This document shows positions 8,126-17,062 of a DNA stretch of 64,000 bases, piece by piece. Numbering within the stretch: position 1 is the first letter of the stretch; each line of letters starts with the position of its first letter. A model generated the notes under the pieces. The model ran no database searches. It was given only the letters and a program-made list of their open reading frames with translations, and was not told the DNA's origin. Position numbers and translations under genes: made by a program. This DNA is from Collinsella aerofaciens ATCC 25986 (GTDB taxonomy: Bacteria; Actinomycetota; Coriobacteriia; Coriobacteriales; Coriobacteriaceae): contig NZ_CP048433.1 in NCBI RefSeq assembly GCF_010509075.1, positions 310,001 through 374,000 on the forward strand. The letters are read 5' to 3'.

Positions 8126-9445
8126 ATGCCTACCGATTCCCTTCGTGATGCCGCGTTTTGCGATGTTTTGAACCGCGAGCTTGTCTGTGCACTCGGCTGC
8201 ACCGAGCCCATTGCCGTTGCCTATGCAGCAGCGCTGGCGAGCCAGACGCTCGGTTACGAGCCCGATCATATGGATGTTGCCTGCTCGGGCAACATCATCA
8301 AGAACGTTAAGAGCGTGACCGTGCCCAACTCGGGCGGTATGCACGGTATTGAAGCCGCGGCCGTGCTGGGTGCCGTGGGCGGCGACGCCAAAAGCGCGCT
8401 CGAGGTGCTCGAGAGCGTTAACGATGAAGACCGTGCTCGCGTGGCCGAGCTCCTCGCCGACGCCGACTACTGCGATGTATCGCTTGTCGAGGGTGTGCCC
8501 AACCTCTACATCAAGGTGACTGCCACGGCCGGGGGCCATACCGCGGTCGTCGAGATTACCGACCACCACACCAATGTCACGTGCCATACCCTCGACGGTA
8601 TTCCGGTGTGCGGCAAGTCGGCGGGGGAGTGTGCCGCCTGCGCCGAGCGCGTCGTGGCCGAGCGGGCGGCAGATAACGCCGACACGCCCATGTCGATCGA
8701 GACCATCATCGACTTTATCGAGGACGGTGACATTGAGGACGCCCGTGCTGCCGTTGAGCGTCAGATTGAGCTGAATGGCGCAATCAGTGCCGAGGGCCTT
8801 GCGCACGCTTGGGGCGCCGAGGTGGGTCGTACGCTGCTGGGTGCTCGTGCCGATGACGTCGCCTGCCGTGCCCGTGCCCGTGCGGCCGCCGGGTCCGACG
8901 CCCGCATGAACGGCTGCGCGCTGCCGGTCGCCATTGTGTGCGGCTCGGGCAATCAGGGCATTACCTGCGCATTGCCCGTCATGGAGTATGCCGAGTACCT
9001 GCGTTGCGACCACGAGCGCCTGGTGCGCGCCGTGATGCTGTCCGATCTTATCGCCGTGCATATCAAGAGCTATATTGGTGCGCTCTCGGCGTTTTGCGGT
9101 GCTATTTGCGCCGCGTGCGGCGCCGGCGCCGCGATTACCTGGCTGTGCGGTGGCACGCGCGAGCAGATTGGCGCGACGGTCTCGAACACGCTCGGTAACG
9201 TGGGCGGCATCGTGTGCGACGGCGCCAAAGCGAGCTGTGCCGCCAAGATCTCGGCTGCCGTCGATGCGGCGATTCTGGGCCATGATATGGCCATGCAGGG
9301 TCGCGGCTTCCGCGCCGGCGAGGGCCTGATCCAAGATACCGTTGAGCAGACAATCGCCAGTATGGGCTACGTAGGCCGCGTAGGCATGAAGGACACCGAC
9401 GTCGAGATCCTCAACATCATGATCGGCAAAACCCAGGTGTGCTAG
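8126..9445 (+). CDS. L-cysteine desulfidase / UPF0597 (CyuA-like) protein
   Basis: A predicted iron-sulfur enzyme that breaks L-cysteine into pyruvate, ammonia and sulfide in the cytoplasm. 439 residues. The conserved N-terminal ALGCTEPIA segment is near residues 22-30, and family signatures CSGNIIKNV, SGNQGITC and GNVGGIVCDGAKASC follow. Several conserved cysteines fit the proposed [4Fe-4S] site. AGGAGA precedes the ATG. It stands alone, with a hairpin directly after the stop and a hairpin repeat element further on. The related serine dehydratase alpha chain is less likely given the ALGCTEP start. Confidence 0.85.
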   Translation: MPTDSLRDAAFCDVLNRELVCALGCTEPIAVAYAAALASQTLGYEPDHMDVACSGNIIKNVKSVTVPNSGGMHGIEAAAVLGAVGGDAKSALEVLESVNDEDRARVAELLADADYCDVSLVEGVPNLYIKVTATAGGHTAVVEITDHHTNVTCHTLDGIPVCGKSAGECAACAERVVAERAADNADTPMSIETIIDFIEDGDIEDARAAVERQIELNGAISAEGLAHAWGAEVGRTLLGARADDVACRARARAAAGSDARMNGCALPVAIVCGSGNQGITCALPVMEYAEYLRCDHERLVRAVMLSDLIAVHIKSYIGALSAFCGAICAACGAGAAITWLCGGTREQIGATVSNTLGNVGGIVCDGAKASCAAKISAAVDAAILGHDMAMQGRGFRAGEGLIQDTVEQTIASMGYVGRVGMKDTDVEILNIMIGKTQVC

Positions 9446-9472
9446 TTACGCGGTTTTACCAAACCGCGTAAC
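9445..9472 (+). terminator. Perfect 12-bp hairpin at the end of the cysteine desulfidase gene
   Basis: Arms 9445-9456 and 9461-9472 begin on the last base of the stop codon, with a 4-nt loop. There is no T-run. It may protect the mRNA 3' end or act together with the repeat element that follows. Confidence 0.5.
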
Positions 9473-9480
9473 CAGTCGAC

Positions 9481-9587
9481 GCTGCAAACGCCCCCAAGCG
9501 GCAATCTGCCTTTCAATCGTCGGGCATGGCCAGAAGGCCTATGCCCTCCTCTTTCAAGGCACATTGCTCGCTTAGGGGCATTTTCGC
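9481..9587. repeat. Structured intergenic repeat, copy 1
   Basis: A ~107-nt imperfect palindrome. The outer stem pairs 9481-9505 with 9562-9587. Inner words TGCCTTTCAA and CTTTCAAGGCA pair across the element, and a terminal hairpin has arms GGGCATGGCC and GGCCTATGCCC with a 4-nt AGAA loop. Three related copies occur in this window. No coding potential is seen. Confidence 0.75.
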
Positions 9588-9634
9588 TGACTTGTGCTCA
9601 ACCTGCGGCGATATTTGGTTTGGAGCGAGGGGTC

Positions 9635-10393
9635 CTACGACAGTTCGTCGGCTACTTGGTGTTCGTAGAAGGCTTCTACTACGGCGTTGAATTCGCGGGC
9701 GAAGTCTTCCATGGTTCCGCGCCAGGTGGCTTGGCTGGGCTTGCCTTGGCCCACAAAGGCGGTTTGGATGCCGCAATCGGGGGACGGGAAGTCGCGTTTG
9801 GGATCGTTGCCCACCATAAGGACCTCGTGTGGCTCGAGTCCCATCACCTGAAGCTGCTCTAGATAGTAGGTGGCATCGGGCTTGCAGCGGGTGGTGTTTC
9901 CCATGTGCGTGACGAGCTCAAAGGGGGCGTCGGCCAGGTCGCCCCAGCCCATGCGGCACTCGATGGCCCCTTGGGGAAAGCTGGGGTTGGTAAAGAGCGC
10001 GCAACGCAGCCCTGCGTCCTGTACGGCCTGGAGCGCGGCGTGTGCGCCCGGCATGGCGTGGGCGTTAATGACATCGTCGTTCTTGTACGGAAGAACTTCG
10101 CGGTCATAGTAGGTAAACGCCTCGTAGATGAGGGGATCGGAGAGGCGGATCCCGCATCGGCGCTCGACCTCTTCTTGGTAAAACTCAAGATTGGTGCGGT
10201 TGTCCGTGCCGCTGCGGCGATTGGCGTTGAGGTCGACTAGGATGGTGCCGAGGCGTGCCATCGTGCCACCGCGGCTGCGGCGCCCGATATCCGCGAGCAT
10301 CGAAGAGACATCCTTAAAATAGCGAAGGATGAACGCGTTGAGGTTGATGCTGAGAAGCGTCTCGTCCATATCGAAAACGACTGCTTTGAGCAC
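9635..10393 (-). CDS. HAD-family hydrolase
   Basis: A 252-residue predicted phosphatase of the haloacid dehalogenase superfamily. Motif I is FDMDETLLS near residues 7-15, motif II an ALFTNPS segment, and motif IV is MVGNDPKRDF. I start at GTG 10393 because GAGAAAGG lies just upstream and motif I then sits at the usual distance from the N-terminus; the longer frame adds 57 residues of non-conserved, AT-rich translation. It is divergent from rpsA. The substrate is unknown. Confidence 0.8.
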   Translation of the reverse strand: MLKAVVFDMDETLLSINLNAFILRYFKDVSSMLADIGRRSRGGTMARLGTILVDLNANRRSGTDNRTNLEFYQEEVERRCGIRLSDPLIYEAFTYYDREVLPYKNDDVINAHAMPGAHAALQAVQDAGLRCALFTNPSFPQGAIECRMGWGDLADAPFELVTHMGNTTRCKPDATYYLEQLQVMGLEPHEVLMVGNDPKRDFPSPDCGIQTAFVGQGKPSQATWRGTMEDFAREFNAVVEAFYEHQVADELS

Positions 10394-10680
10394 GCGGGCA
10401 CCTTTCTCGAAAAATCGATCTAGAATCGTTGGCTCCGGATACTTTACCCCAAAGCCGAATGCCTGGCTGGTTATCGTCAAGTTGCGGAGACGTGTGTTCA
10501 TAAGATTACGAAAAAGTCTCCACACGAGTAAAAAATCGCAGTTCACGCTTGAAATCGAACTCATTTCCCCGTAACCTATACGAACGTGATTGCATAAGCG
10601 TCACATTAGTATCTGTCGGCTCCCGAGTGTTCCTAAACGTTGTGTGCTTGTCGCACCCTTCTGTAGGTCCTAGCAATCGG

Positions 10681-10708
10681 GGCCCCGTAGTTCGAAAGGG
10701 GTCCACCT
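10681..10708 (+). promoter_or_regulatory. Hairpin sequestering the rpsA ribosome-binding site
   Basis: GGCCCC at 10681-10686 can pair with GGGGTC at 10698-10703, which contains the Shine-Dalgarno bases of rpsA. S1 is known to control its own translation in other bacteria, so this could be a translational switch. It is inference from pairing only. Other than candidate promoter sequence, I see nothing more in 10394-10680. Confidence 0.4.
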
Positions 10709-11875
10709 TTGAGTGAGATTCAGAACTCGTCCATTTTCTCTCTTGACGATGTCAACGAGGAGGAGATGAACAACCTCATCGACGGTACGATTACCGACTT
10801 TGATGAGGGCGATCTCGTTAACGGCACTGTCGTTAAGATCGAGCATGACGAGGTGCTCGTTGACATCGGATTCAAGTCCGAGGGCGTTATCCCGGTCCGC
10901 GAGCTGTCCATCCGCAAGGACGCTAACCCTGCAGACATCGTTGCACTCGGTGATCCCATCGAGGCTCTGGTTCTCCAGAAGGAGGACAAGGACGGTCGTC
11001 TGGTCCTGTCCAAGAAGCGTGCCGAGTACGAGCGTGCTTGGAACCGCATCGAGGAGAAGTTCAACTCCGGCGAGAACGTCGAGGGCGAGGTTATCGAGGT
11101 TGTCAAGGGCGGCCTGATCCTCGACATCGGCCTGCGTGGCTTCCTGCCTGCTTCCCTCGTCGACCTCCGTCGCGTCAAGGACCTCACCTCTTACATGGGC
11201 ACCCGCATCGAGGCCCGCGTCATCGAGATGGACCGTAACCGCAACAACGTCGTCCTCTCCCGTCGCGTCGTGCTCGAGGAGTCCCGTAAGGCCGAGCGCT
11301 CCGAGATCCTGTCCAAGCTCAAGTCTGGTATGCGTCTCCAGGGCACCGTTTCCTCCATCGTCGACTTCGGCGCCTTCGTCGACCTCGGCGGTATCGACGG
11401 CCTCATCCACATCTCCGAGCTCTCCTGGAACCACGTCAACCATCCTTCCGAGGTTGTCAAGGTCGGCCAGGAGGTCGAGGTCGAGGTTCTCGACGTCGAT
11501 CTCAACCGCGAGCGCATCTCCCTGGGTCTCAAGCAGACCACCGAGGATCCGTGGCGCGCACTGGTCAAGAAGTACCCCGTCGGCGCTATCGTCGAGGGCA
11601 CTGTGACCAAGCTTGTCCCGTTTGGCGCTTTCGTCGACCTGGGCGAGGGCATCGAGGGCCTGGTGCACATCTCCGAGATGGCCAACAAGCACGTCGACCA
11701 GCCTTCTCAGGTCACCCACGTGGGCGACAAGGTTCAGGTCAAGGTCATGGAGATCGACCTCGACCGTCGTCGTATCTCTCTGTCCATGAAGTCCGCTGCT
11801 GAGACTCTGGGCGTCGAGATCGAGGTTACCCCGCTTCCTTCCGAGAAGAAGGACGAGGAGACCGACGCCGAGTAA
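10709..11875 (+). CDS. rpsA: 30S ribosomal protein S1
   Basis: Binds mRNA on the small ribosomal subunit. 388 residues with four S1 RNA-binding repeats, at approximately residues 30-105, 115-190, 200-275 and 285-360; the last two carry the DFGAFVDLG and PFGAFVDLG cores. Four repeats are usual in Actinobacteria, against six in E. coli. The start is TTG 10709, supported by GAAAGGGG upstream and by the absence of any ATG that preserves the acidic N-terminus. The C-terminal tail is acidic. A strong terminator follows. Confidence 0.95.
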   Translation: MSEIQNSSIFSLDDVNEEEMNNLIDGTITDFDEGDLVNGTVVKIEHDEVLVDIGFKSEGVIPVRELSIRKDANPADIVALGDPIEALVLQKEDKDGRLVLSKKRAEYERAWNRIEEKFNSGENVEGEVIEVVKGGLILDIGLRGFLPASLVDLRRVKDLTSYMGTRIEARVIEMDRNRNNVVLSRRVVLEESRKAERSEILSKLKSGMRLQGTVSSIVDFGAFVDLGGIDGLIHISELSWNHVNHPSEVVKVGQEVEVEVLDVDLNRERISLGLKQTTEDPWRALVKKYPVGAIVEGTVTKLVPFGAFVDLGEGIEGLVHISEMANKHVDQPSQVTHVGDKVQVKVMEIDLDRRRISLSMKSAAETLGVEIEVTPLPSEKKDEETDAE

Positions 11876-11901
11876 ATCGGTTTGACGATCACTTGTTTTA
11901 A

Positions 11902-11933
11902 GGGATCCGTCCGCAATGGACGGGTCCCTTTTT
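11902..11933 (+). terminator. Terminator of rpsA
   Basis: An 11-bp stem (11902-11912 with 11918-11928, one mismatch) followed by TTTTT. Confidence 0.85.
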
Positions 11934-12200
11934 GCTTTCGCTGCTGATGCACGCGATGCTACCCGGGCTGTCCACAGGCTATTGGGTTGTCGGTGAATGA
12001 AAAAATGCCGACATCCCGCCTCGGGGAGGAGGCGGGAACGCACCGAGTAGACGGAGGGGTGCGGAGCGCGGTCGCGTCTCGACTGACGACATTGCCCATC
12101 GACAACCCTATTGTACTGCATGGCGTGGTTCTTGGTTTATCGTGTCGAACGCTTGTGTTGTGCCATTGCCTGCGGCAACGGTGTGCTACACTCTTGCACT

Positions 12201-12562
12201 GCTGAGTGGACCAGACGGTCGCGCGATGTGCTGTTTGCAGTACGCGTGAGGAAAGTCCGGGCTCCAGAGGGCGGGATGCCGGCTAACGGCCGGGCGGAGT
12301 GATCCGACGGAAAGCGCCGCAGAAAAGAAGACTCCCACCTGCGCCGCAAGGCGTAAAGGGAAAAGCTGAAACGGTGGTGTAAGAGACCACCAGCGTCGTG
12401 GCAACACGGCGGCTTGGCAAGCCCCATCCGGAGCAAGCGCGAATAGGAACGCTATGGGCCGGCCCGGTCCGCGTTCGGGTAGCGTGCGTGGAGCTGCACG
12501 GTAACGTGCAGACAAGATAAATGACCGTTCACGACAGAACCCGGCTTATAGGCCCACTCAGC
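12201..12562 (+). ncRNA. rnpB: RNase P RNA
   Basis: Catalytic RNA that trims tRNA 5' leaders. The universally conserved GAGGAAAGTCCGGGCTCC core segment is at about 12248-12265, and the matching ACAGAACCCGGCTTA segment is near 12534-12548. The ends are set by helix P1, where 12201-12209 pairs with 12554-12562. It is a type A layout from the order of conserved blocks. A possible promoter (TTGCCT at 12166, TACACT at 12187) lies just upstream. 11934-12165 holds no gene that I can see. Confidence 0.95.
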
Positions 12563-12573
12563 ACTTTGTTGAC

Positions 12574-12681
12574 GCTGCGAACCCGTCAGCGCGGCAATCT
12601 GCCTTTCAAGCCTTCGGGCATGACCATAAGGTCAATGCCCTCGTCTTTCAAGGCACCTTGCTCGCGCTGACGGGTTCTCGC
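12574..12681. repeat. Structured intergenic repeat, copy 2
   Basis: The same architecture as copy 1, lying right after the RNase P RNA. The outer stem pairs CCCGTCAGCGCG with CGCGCTGACGGG, where copy 1 has a different but also complementary pair. The same TGCCTTTCAA / CTTTCAAGGCA core is present, and the inner hairpin has a GGGCATGACC arm and an ATAA loop. It may end the rnpB transcript. Confidence 0.75.
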
Positions 12682-12789
12682 TTTCGTTTACGGAATCATC
12701 GGTGTTGCCGTTCTATTTACTGGGATTAACGGTACGGTCTTTGCCGTATTATTGAGGCTGTTTGTTGCTTTGCTTGTTGTTGAGGGGCT

Positions 12790-13428
12790 TTGTTGGACAG
12801 CTATTTTACTCTGCAATCGAATATTGAGGCTTCGGGCGAGTTTGTGGACCGCAAGAGCCGGTTTATTGCCCAGCTGGTCCATATTGAGTCCGAGGATGAG
12901 GCGAATGCCTTTATCGAGATGGTTCGCAAGCGTCATTACGATGCTCGACACAATGTTCCCGCGTGGATTTTGGTCGATGGGCGCGAGCGCCAGAGCGATG
13001 ATGGTGAGCCGAGCCGCACGAGCGGTATGCCGACGCTCGAGGTGCTGCGCGGCGCGGGGCTCAAAAATGTTTGCTGCGTAGTGACGCGCTATTTTGGTGG
13101 CACGCTGTTAGGTCCTGGTGGCTTGGTGCGCGCATATACCGCGGCGACGCAGGCGGCGGTGGCAGCTGCTCGGGAGGCTGGGCAGATCGTCGAGATGACG
13201 AGCGTCGTGCCCGTTGACGTGCATGTGGCCTATCCGCAGTATGAGCAGGTGCTTCGTTTGGCGCAGGATTCGGGTGCCAAGGTTTCGGATACCGATTACG
13301 CGGATACCGTGACGATTCATTTGGTGTTTAAAGCGGGGGAGCAGGAGCCGTTTTGCGCAAAGATGCGCGAGCTTATGGCGGGGCGCGAGGAGATTGAGGT
13401 CGGCGCTCCCAAATTTGCCGAGTTCTAA
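12790..13428 (+). CDS. YigZ/IMPACT-family protein (UPF0029)
   Basis: A 212-residue conserved protein of unknown biochemical role. Family members have an N-terminal domain related to eukaryotic IMPACT and a C-terminal DUF1949 ferredoxin-like domain. The YigZ signature region, with DGEPSRTSGMP near residues 77-87 and RYFGGTLLGPGGLVRAY near 101-117, is clear. I keep TTG 12790, preceded by a GGGG-containing purine stretch; no ATG lies nearby that keeps the conserved start. It stands alone between the repeat element and a bidirectional terminator. Confidence 0.85.
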   Translation: MLDSYFTLQSNIEASGEFVDRKSRFIAQLVHIESEDEANAFIEMVRKRHYDARHNVPAWILVDGRERQSDDGEPSRTSGMPTLEVLRGAGLKNVCCVVTRYFGGTLLGPGGLVRAYTAATQAAVAAAREAGQIVEMTSVVPVDVHVAYPQYEQVLRLAQDSGAKVSDTDYADTVTIHLVFKAGEQEPFCAKMRELMAGREEIEVGAPKFAEF

Positions 13429-13431
13429 CGG

Positions 13432-13483
13432 CGACGGCCGGCGTACTTTTGGATGGATCCCAAGCGCGCCGGCCGTCGTTTTT
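13432..13483. terminator. Terminator between convergent genes
   Basis: A 12-bp perfect stem (13432-13443 with 13467-13478) followed by TTTTT on the + strand, between the YigZ-like gene and the convergent C-GCAxxG-C-C gene. Confidence 0.8.
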
Positions 13484-13496
13484 CTGTTGCTGCCGT

Positions 13497-13943
13497 TTAC
13501 TCGGCGAGCTGCTTTAGCATATCGCAGGCGATCTCGACGGCATCGTCGATGCAGCCGGGGCAGCTGCGGAGCGGACCCTTGTCCGATCCGATGCCCTTGA
13601 GCGTGCCGCAGACGGTCGTCGTGTTCTTCTCGCCAAAACGCTTGGCGATTTCGCGCGACAGCTTGTAGGTCTGGCCCTTGGTCTTGGGGTTTTCCATGCC
13701 GTCGCTCATTACAAAGCCCATGATGGCCACGGCGCCCGAGATGGCGCCGCAGGTTTCGGTCATGCCGCCCATGCCGGCGCCAAAGCCCTCGGTGAGGGTA
13801 AAGGCGACTTGGGGGTCGAGCCCGACGGCGGGTGCGAGCGTGCAGGCGACGGCCTGGGCGCAGTTAAAGCCACGGGCGTGGTATTCGGCAGCTTGAGCCT
13901 GACAGGCGGTGATGTCGAGCTGGGCCGTATCGATTTGCTTCAT
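13497..13943 (-). CDS. C-GCAxxG-C-C family protein
   Basis: A 148-residue protein of a family defined by spaced cysteines: an N-terminal FNCAQAV segment, a central CGAISGAVAIMG segment near residue 69, and a C-terminal pair SCPGCIDDA. The cysteines suggest binding of a metal or iron-sulfur cluster, often seen in anaerobes, but no reaction is established. The start at 13943 is chosen for its AAGGAGA ribosome-binding site; the longer frame extends into the divergent upstream region. Confidence 0.8.
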   Translation of the reverse strand: MKQIDTAQLDITACQAQAAEYHARGFNCAQAVACTLAPAVGLDPQVAFTLTEGFGAGMGGMTETCGAISGAVAIMGFVMSDGMENPKTKGQTYKLSREIAKRFGEKNTTTVCGTLKGIGSDKGPLRSCPGCIDDAVEIACDMLKQLAE

Positions 13944-14174
13944 CGTTGTCTCCTTGGTCACGGTGTACCCGCCTATGGTACTCGTGACGGGGCATGTAAT
14001 CATCGAGAGCTTCATGTATGCCTCATTTTTATCTATCGAGCAAATGCCCAAGGCTTGAGATAAATACCCCTGATCAATTTGTCCACTAACCTACCTTGTG
14101 GATGGGTTGAGAGGGGTGCGGGGTAGCGGTATCGTGAACCGAATAAAACTAAAACCCAGGCAAGGGAGCTAGAT

Positions 14175-15458
14175 ATGAGCGAGCAGACCATCGGTACCAC
14201 ATGTGTTCAGGGCGGCTATCACCCGGGAGATGCCGAGCCGCGCCAGGTGCCCATCTACCAGTCCACCACGTGGAAGTACGACACGTCCGAGCACATGGGC
14301 AAGCTGTTTGACCTGGAGGAGTCGGGCTACTTCTACAGCCGCCTGCAGAACCCCACGTGCGATCTGGTTGCCGCCAAGATCTGCGAGATGGAGGGAGGCA
14401 CCGCCGCGATGCTCACGAGCTCGGGCATGGCTGCGAACTTCCTCGCGATCTTTAACGTGGCCGGTGCCGGCGATCATGTGGTCGCGAGCTCTGCCATTTA
14501 CGGCGGTACCTATAACCTGCTCGCCCACACCATGGGCCGCATGGGCGTTACCTGCACGTTCGTCGCCCCCGACTGCACCGATGAGGAGCTCGAGGCAGCC
14601 TTTGAGCCCAATACCAAGCTCGTCTTTGGCGAGACGATCGCCAACCCCGCCCTTGCTGTGCTCGATATTGAGCGCTTTGCCAAGGCCGCACATGACCACG
14701 GCGTGCCGCTGATGGTCGACAACACCTTCCCGACGCCCGTGATGTGCCGTCCCTTCGAGTGGGGCGCCGACATCGTTACGCACTCCACCACCAAGTACAT
14801 GGATGGACATGCTGCCTACCTGGGCGGTGTGATTGTTGACCACGGCCAGTTTGACTGGATGGCCCACGCGGATAAGTTCCCGGGTCTCACCACGCCCGAC
14901 GAGAGCTACCACGGCGTGACGTATGCCGAGAAGTTCGGTCGCGAGGGTGCCTTCATTACTAAGGCCACCGCGCAGCTCATGCGCGACCTCGGCCCCATGC
15001 AGAACCCGCAGGCGGCCTTCTTCCTGAACAGCTCGCTCGAGAGCCTGCATGTACGCATGCCGCGTCATTGTGAGAACGGCCTGGCCGTTGCCAAGTTCCT
15101 GCAGAGCCATCCCAAGGTACGCTTTGTGAGCTATCCGGGCCTGGAGGGCGATAAGTACTATGACATCGCTCAGAAGTACATGCCCAACGGTACCTGCGGC
15201 GTTGTGAGCTTTGGCTTTAACGGTGGTCGCGCGGCGGCCGAGACCTTTATGAAGAGCCTTAAGCTCGCCCAGATTGCCACGCATGTGGCCGACGCCCGCA
15301 CTTGCTGCCTGCATCCCGCTAACGCCACGCATCGCCAGATGAACGATGAGGAGCTCATCGCCTGTGGCATCTCCGCCGACATGGTGCGCCTGTCGTGCGG
15401 CCTTGAGGACACGGCCGATCTGATTGCCGACCTTGAGCAGGCGCTCGAGCAGTGCTAG
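14175..15458 (+). CDS. O-acetylhomoserine sulfhydrylase (Cys/Met PLP enzyme)
   Basis: A Cys/Met-metabolism PLP enzyme of 427 residues, most like O-acetylhomoserine aminocarboxypropyltransferase, which makes homocysteine from O-acetylhomoserine and sulfide. The PLP-binding lysine is in THSTTKYMDGH near residue 204, the phosphate-binding SSGMAAN near 81 and the VDNTFPTP segment near 181. Methionine gamma-lyase is a close relative and cannot be excluded. AAGGGAG precedes the ATG. No SAM riboswitch or T-box is evident in the short upstream region. Confidence 0.85.
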   Translation: MSEQTIGTTCVQGGYHPGDAEPRQVPIYQSTTWKYDTSEHMGKLFDLEESGYFYSRLQNPTCDLVAAKICEMEGGTAAMLTSSGMAANFLAIFNVAGAGDHVVASSAIYGGTYNLLAHTMGRMGVTCTFVAPDCTDEELEAAFEPNTKLVFGETIANPALAVLDIERFAKAAHDHGVPLMVDNTFPTPVMCRPFEWGADIVTHSTTKYMDGHAAYLGGVIVDHGQFDWMAHADKFPGLTTPDESYHGVTYAEKFGREGAFITKATAQLMRDLGPMQNPQAAFFLNSSLESLHVRMPRHCENGLAVAKFLQSHPKVRFVSYPGLEGDKYYDIAQKYMPNGTCGVVSFGFNGGRAAAETFMKSLKLAQIATHVADARTCCLHPANATHRQMNDEELIACGISADMVRLSCGLEDTADLIADLEQALEQC

Positions 15459-15530
15459 GCTAGCTCCGTTCAAGGTGCCGATGCTGGCAGAAAGCTTCGG
15501 CGACCTTTCGTTCCGATTCCGTAGGCGGGA

Positions 15531-15572
15531 CCCCAATCGCGACTGTTCGCAGGCGATTGGGGCCCCGTTTTT
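15531..15572 (+). terminator. Terminator after the O-acetylhomoserine sulfhydrylase gene
   Basis: A 10-bp stem (15531-15540 with 15553-15562) followed by CCCCG and TTTTT. It runs almost into the start of the MFS gene. Confidence 0.75.
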
Positions 15573-15598
15573 GCGTTGCACCACTCGAAAGGATAGAT

Positions 15599-16903
15599 AT
15601 GGAGAAAACTGCAGAGCAACTGCGCCGCGAGCGCATTGCCCTAGAGGGCGACACGCATGGCAAGAACAAATGGGCGATTCTGTTTACCGTGCTCATCATG
15701 ACGTTTATGGTATGTCTGGATTCGACCGTCGTGACCGTGGCGCTGCCCGTGATGCAAAAGGAGCTGGGCGTGGGCCTCGATCGCATTCAGCTGGTGAGCT
15801 CGGTGTATCTGCTTGCGACGTGCGTGGCCATGCTGCCGTTTGGCCGTCTGGGCGACGTGCGCGGCAAGGTCGGCGTGTTCCAGCTGGGCGTCATCGTCTT
15901 TACGGTCGGTTCGCTGCTGTGCGGCCTTTCGGCCTCGCTCGAGGTCCTTATTCTGGCACGCATTGTTCAGGGCGTCGGTTGCGCGGCGGCCATGGCTAAC
16001 AATATGGGTATCATCACCGAGTCGTTTCCGGCGTGCGAACGAGGCCGTGCCATGGGTATTCTCGCGACCTTCGTGGCCCTCGGCATGATGTGTGGCCCCG
16101 TGCTGGGCGGCATGCTGGTGGCAAGCTTTCCCTGGGAGAGTATCTTCCTCATCAACCTGCCCATTGGTGTCATCTCGTTTATCGTGGGGCTCTATACACT
16201 GCCACATGTTAAGCCGGAGGCCGGCGAGCGCTCCATGTCCCTGATCGAGGCCGCTCGTCGCTGCTTTGCAAATTCGGCCTTCACCATCAACCTTGTCTGC
16301 ATGCTCATCGTGTTCGTTGGCATTGGCGCATCCGAGTTTATCCTGCCGTTCTATTTTCAGGACGCCCACGGCTTTGGTTCCGACATCTCGGGACTACTCT
16401 TTTTGGCGCTGCCGATGGTGAATGCCTTTATCGGCCCGCTTTCGGGTACGGTTTCGGACCGTGTTGGCTGCGAGGGCCCCACGGCAGTCGGCCTGGGCGT
16501 GTACGTGTGCGGTCTTTTTGCGGTAAGCACGCTCGACGAGTGCTCTTCCATCCCTGTGATCGTGTGCTGTGCCGCGTTTATGTCGTGCGGCACGTCGATT
16601 TTCCAGAGCCCCAATAACTCGCTGTATATGGGCTCGGCTCCGCGCGAGGCACTCGGTTTTGCGGGCAGCTTGGGCAGTTTGGCGCGCTATGCCGGCATGG
16701 CACTCGGCATTACGGTGGCGTCGAATATCCTGTATGGGCAGATGAGCGTGGCGATGGGCGAGGCCGTGACCAGTTTTGTTGCAGGCCGTCCGGATGTGTT
16801 CTTGTTTGGTTTCCGTTCGGTGTTCTATGTGTTGATGGTTGTGGCCGCTGTGGGCTTTGCGCTCGCCGTGGTGCGTTTGGTGAGGATGCGTGCCCGCCAT
16901 TAA
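15599..16903 (+). CDS. MFS transporter, DHA2-like (drug/H+ antiporter type)
   Basis: An integral membrane exporter of 434 residues with roughly 12-14 hydrophobic segments. Segment 1 carries LDSTVVTVALPVM, the DHA2-type motif D1 near residues 40-52. The MFS motif A appears as GRLGDVRGK near residues 80-88, and a GPVLGGML antiporter motif C follows. Start at ATG 15599 with GAAAGGATA upstream; an in-frame TTG lies within the preceding terminator. The substrate is unknown. Confidence 0.85.
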   Translation: MEKTAEQLRRERIALEGDTHGKNKWAILFTVLIMTFMVCLDSTVVTVALPVMQKELGVGLDRIQLVSSVYLLATCVAMLPFGRLGDVRGKVGVFQLGVIVFTVGSLLCGLSASLEVLILARIVQGVGCAAAMANNMGIITESFPACERGRAMGILATFVALGMMCGPVLGGMLVASFPWESIFLINLPIGVISFIVGLYTLPHVKPEAGERSMSLIEAARRCFANSAFTINLVCMLIVFVGIGASEFILPFYFQDAHGFGSDISGLLFLALPMVNAFIGPLSGTVSDRVGCEGPTAVGLGVYVCGLFAVSTLDECSSIPVIVCCAAFMSCGTSIFQSPNNSLYMGSAPREALGFAGSLGSLARYAGMALGITVASNILYGQMSVAMGEAVTSFVAGRPDVFLFGFRSVFYVLMVVAAVGFALAVVRLVRMRARH

Positions 16904-17062
16904 TGCGTTGGGAGGCTGTCTGCCACGAATCGGGCCTATCTACTGGTCTTGCGGCTTTATGGTGCGATGCGGCTTGTGGGGCGGGCGAGGGTCGGTCCGT
17001 GGTAGACTATCGAACAACGTTTATTAATCGCGCGGTATCTTGCCGCGAGAAGGGGTTGCGCC

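Noticed and set aside
10670-12121. A 483-residue open frame on the strand opposite rpsA.
   Set aside because: It is a shadow of the GC-rich, regular codon pattern of rpsA and has no recognisable domains; rpsA is certain on the other strand.
14052-14174. SAM riboswitch or T-box before the O-acetylhomoserine sulfhydrylase gene.
   Set aside because: The region is short and lacks the conserved sequence blocks of either element.
16904-17062. Purine riboswitch before xpt.
   Set aside because: The conserved junction and loop sequences of the purine riboswitch were not found in this short region.
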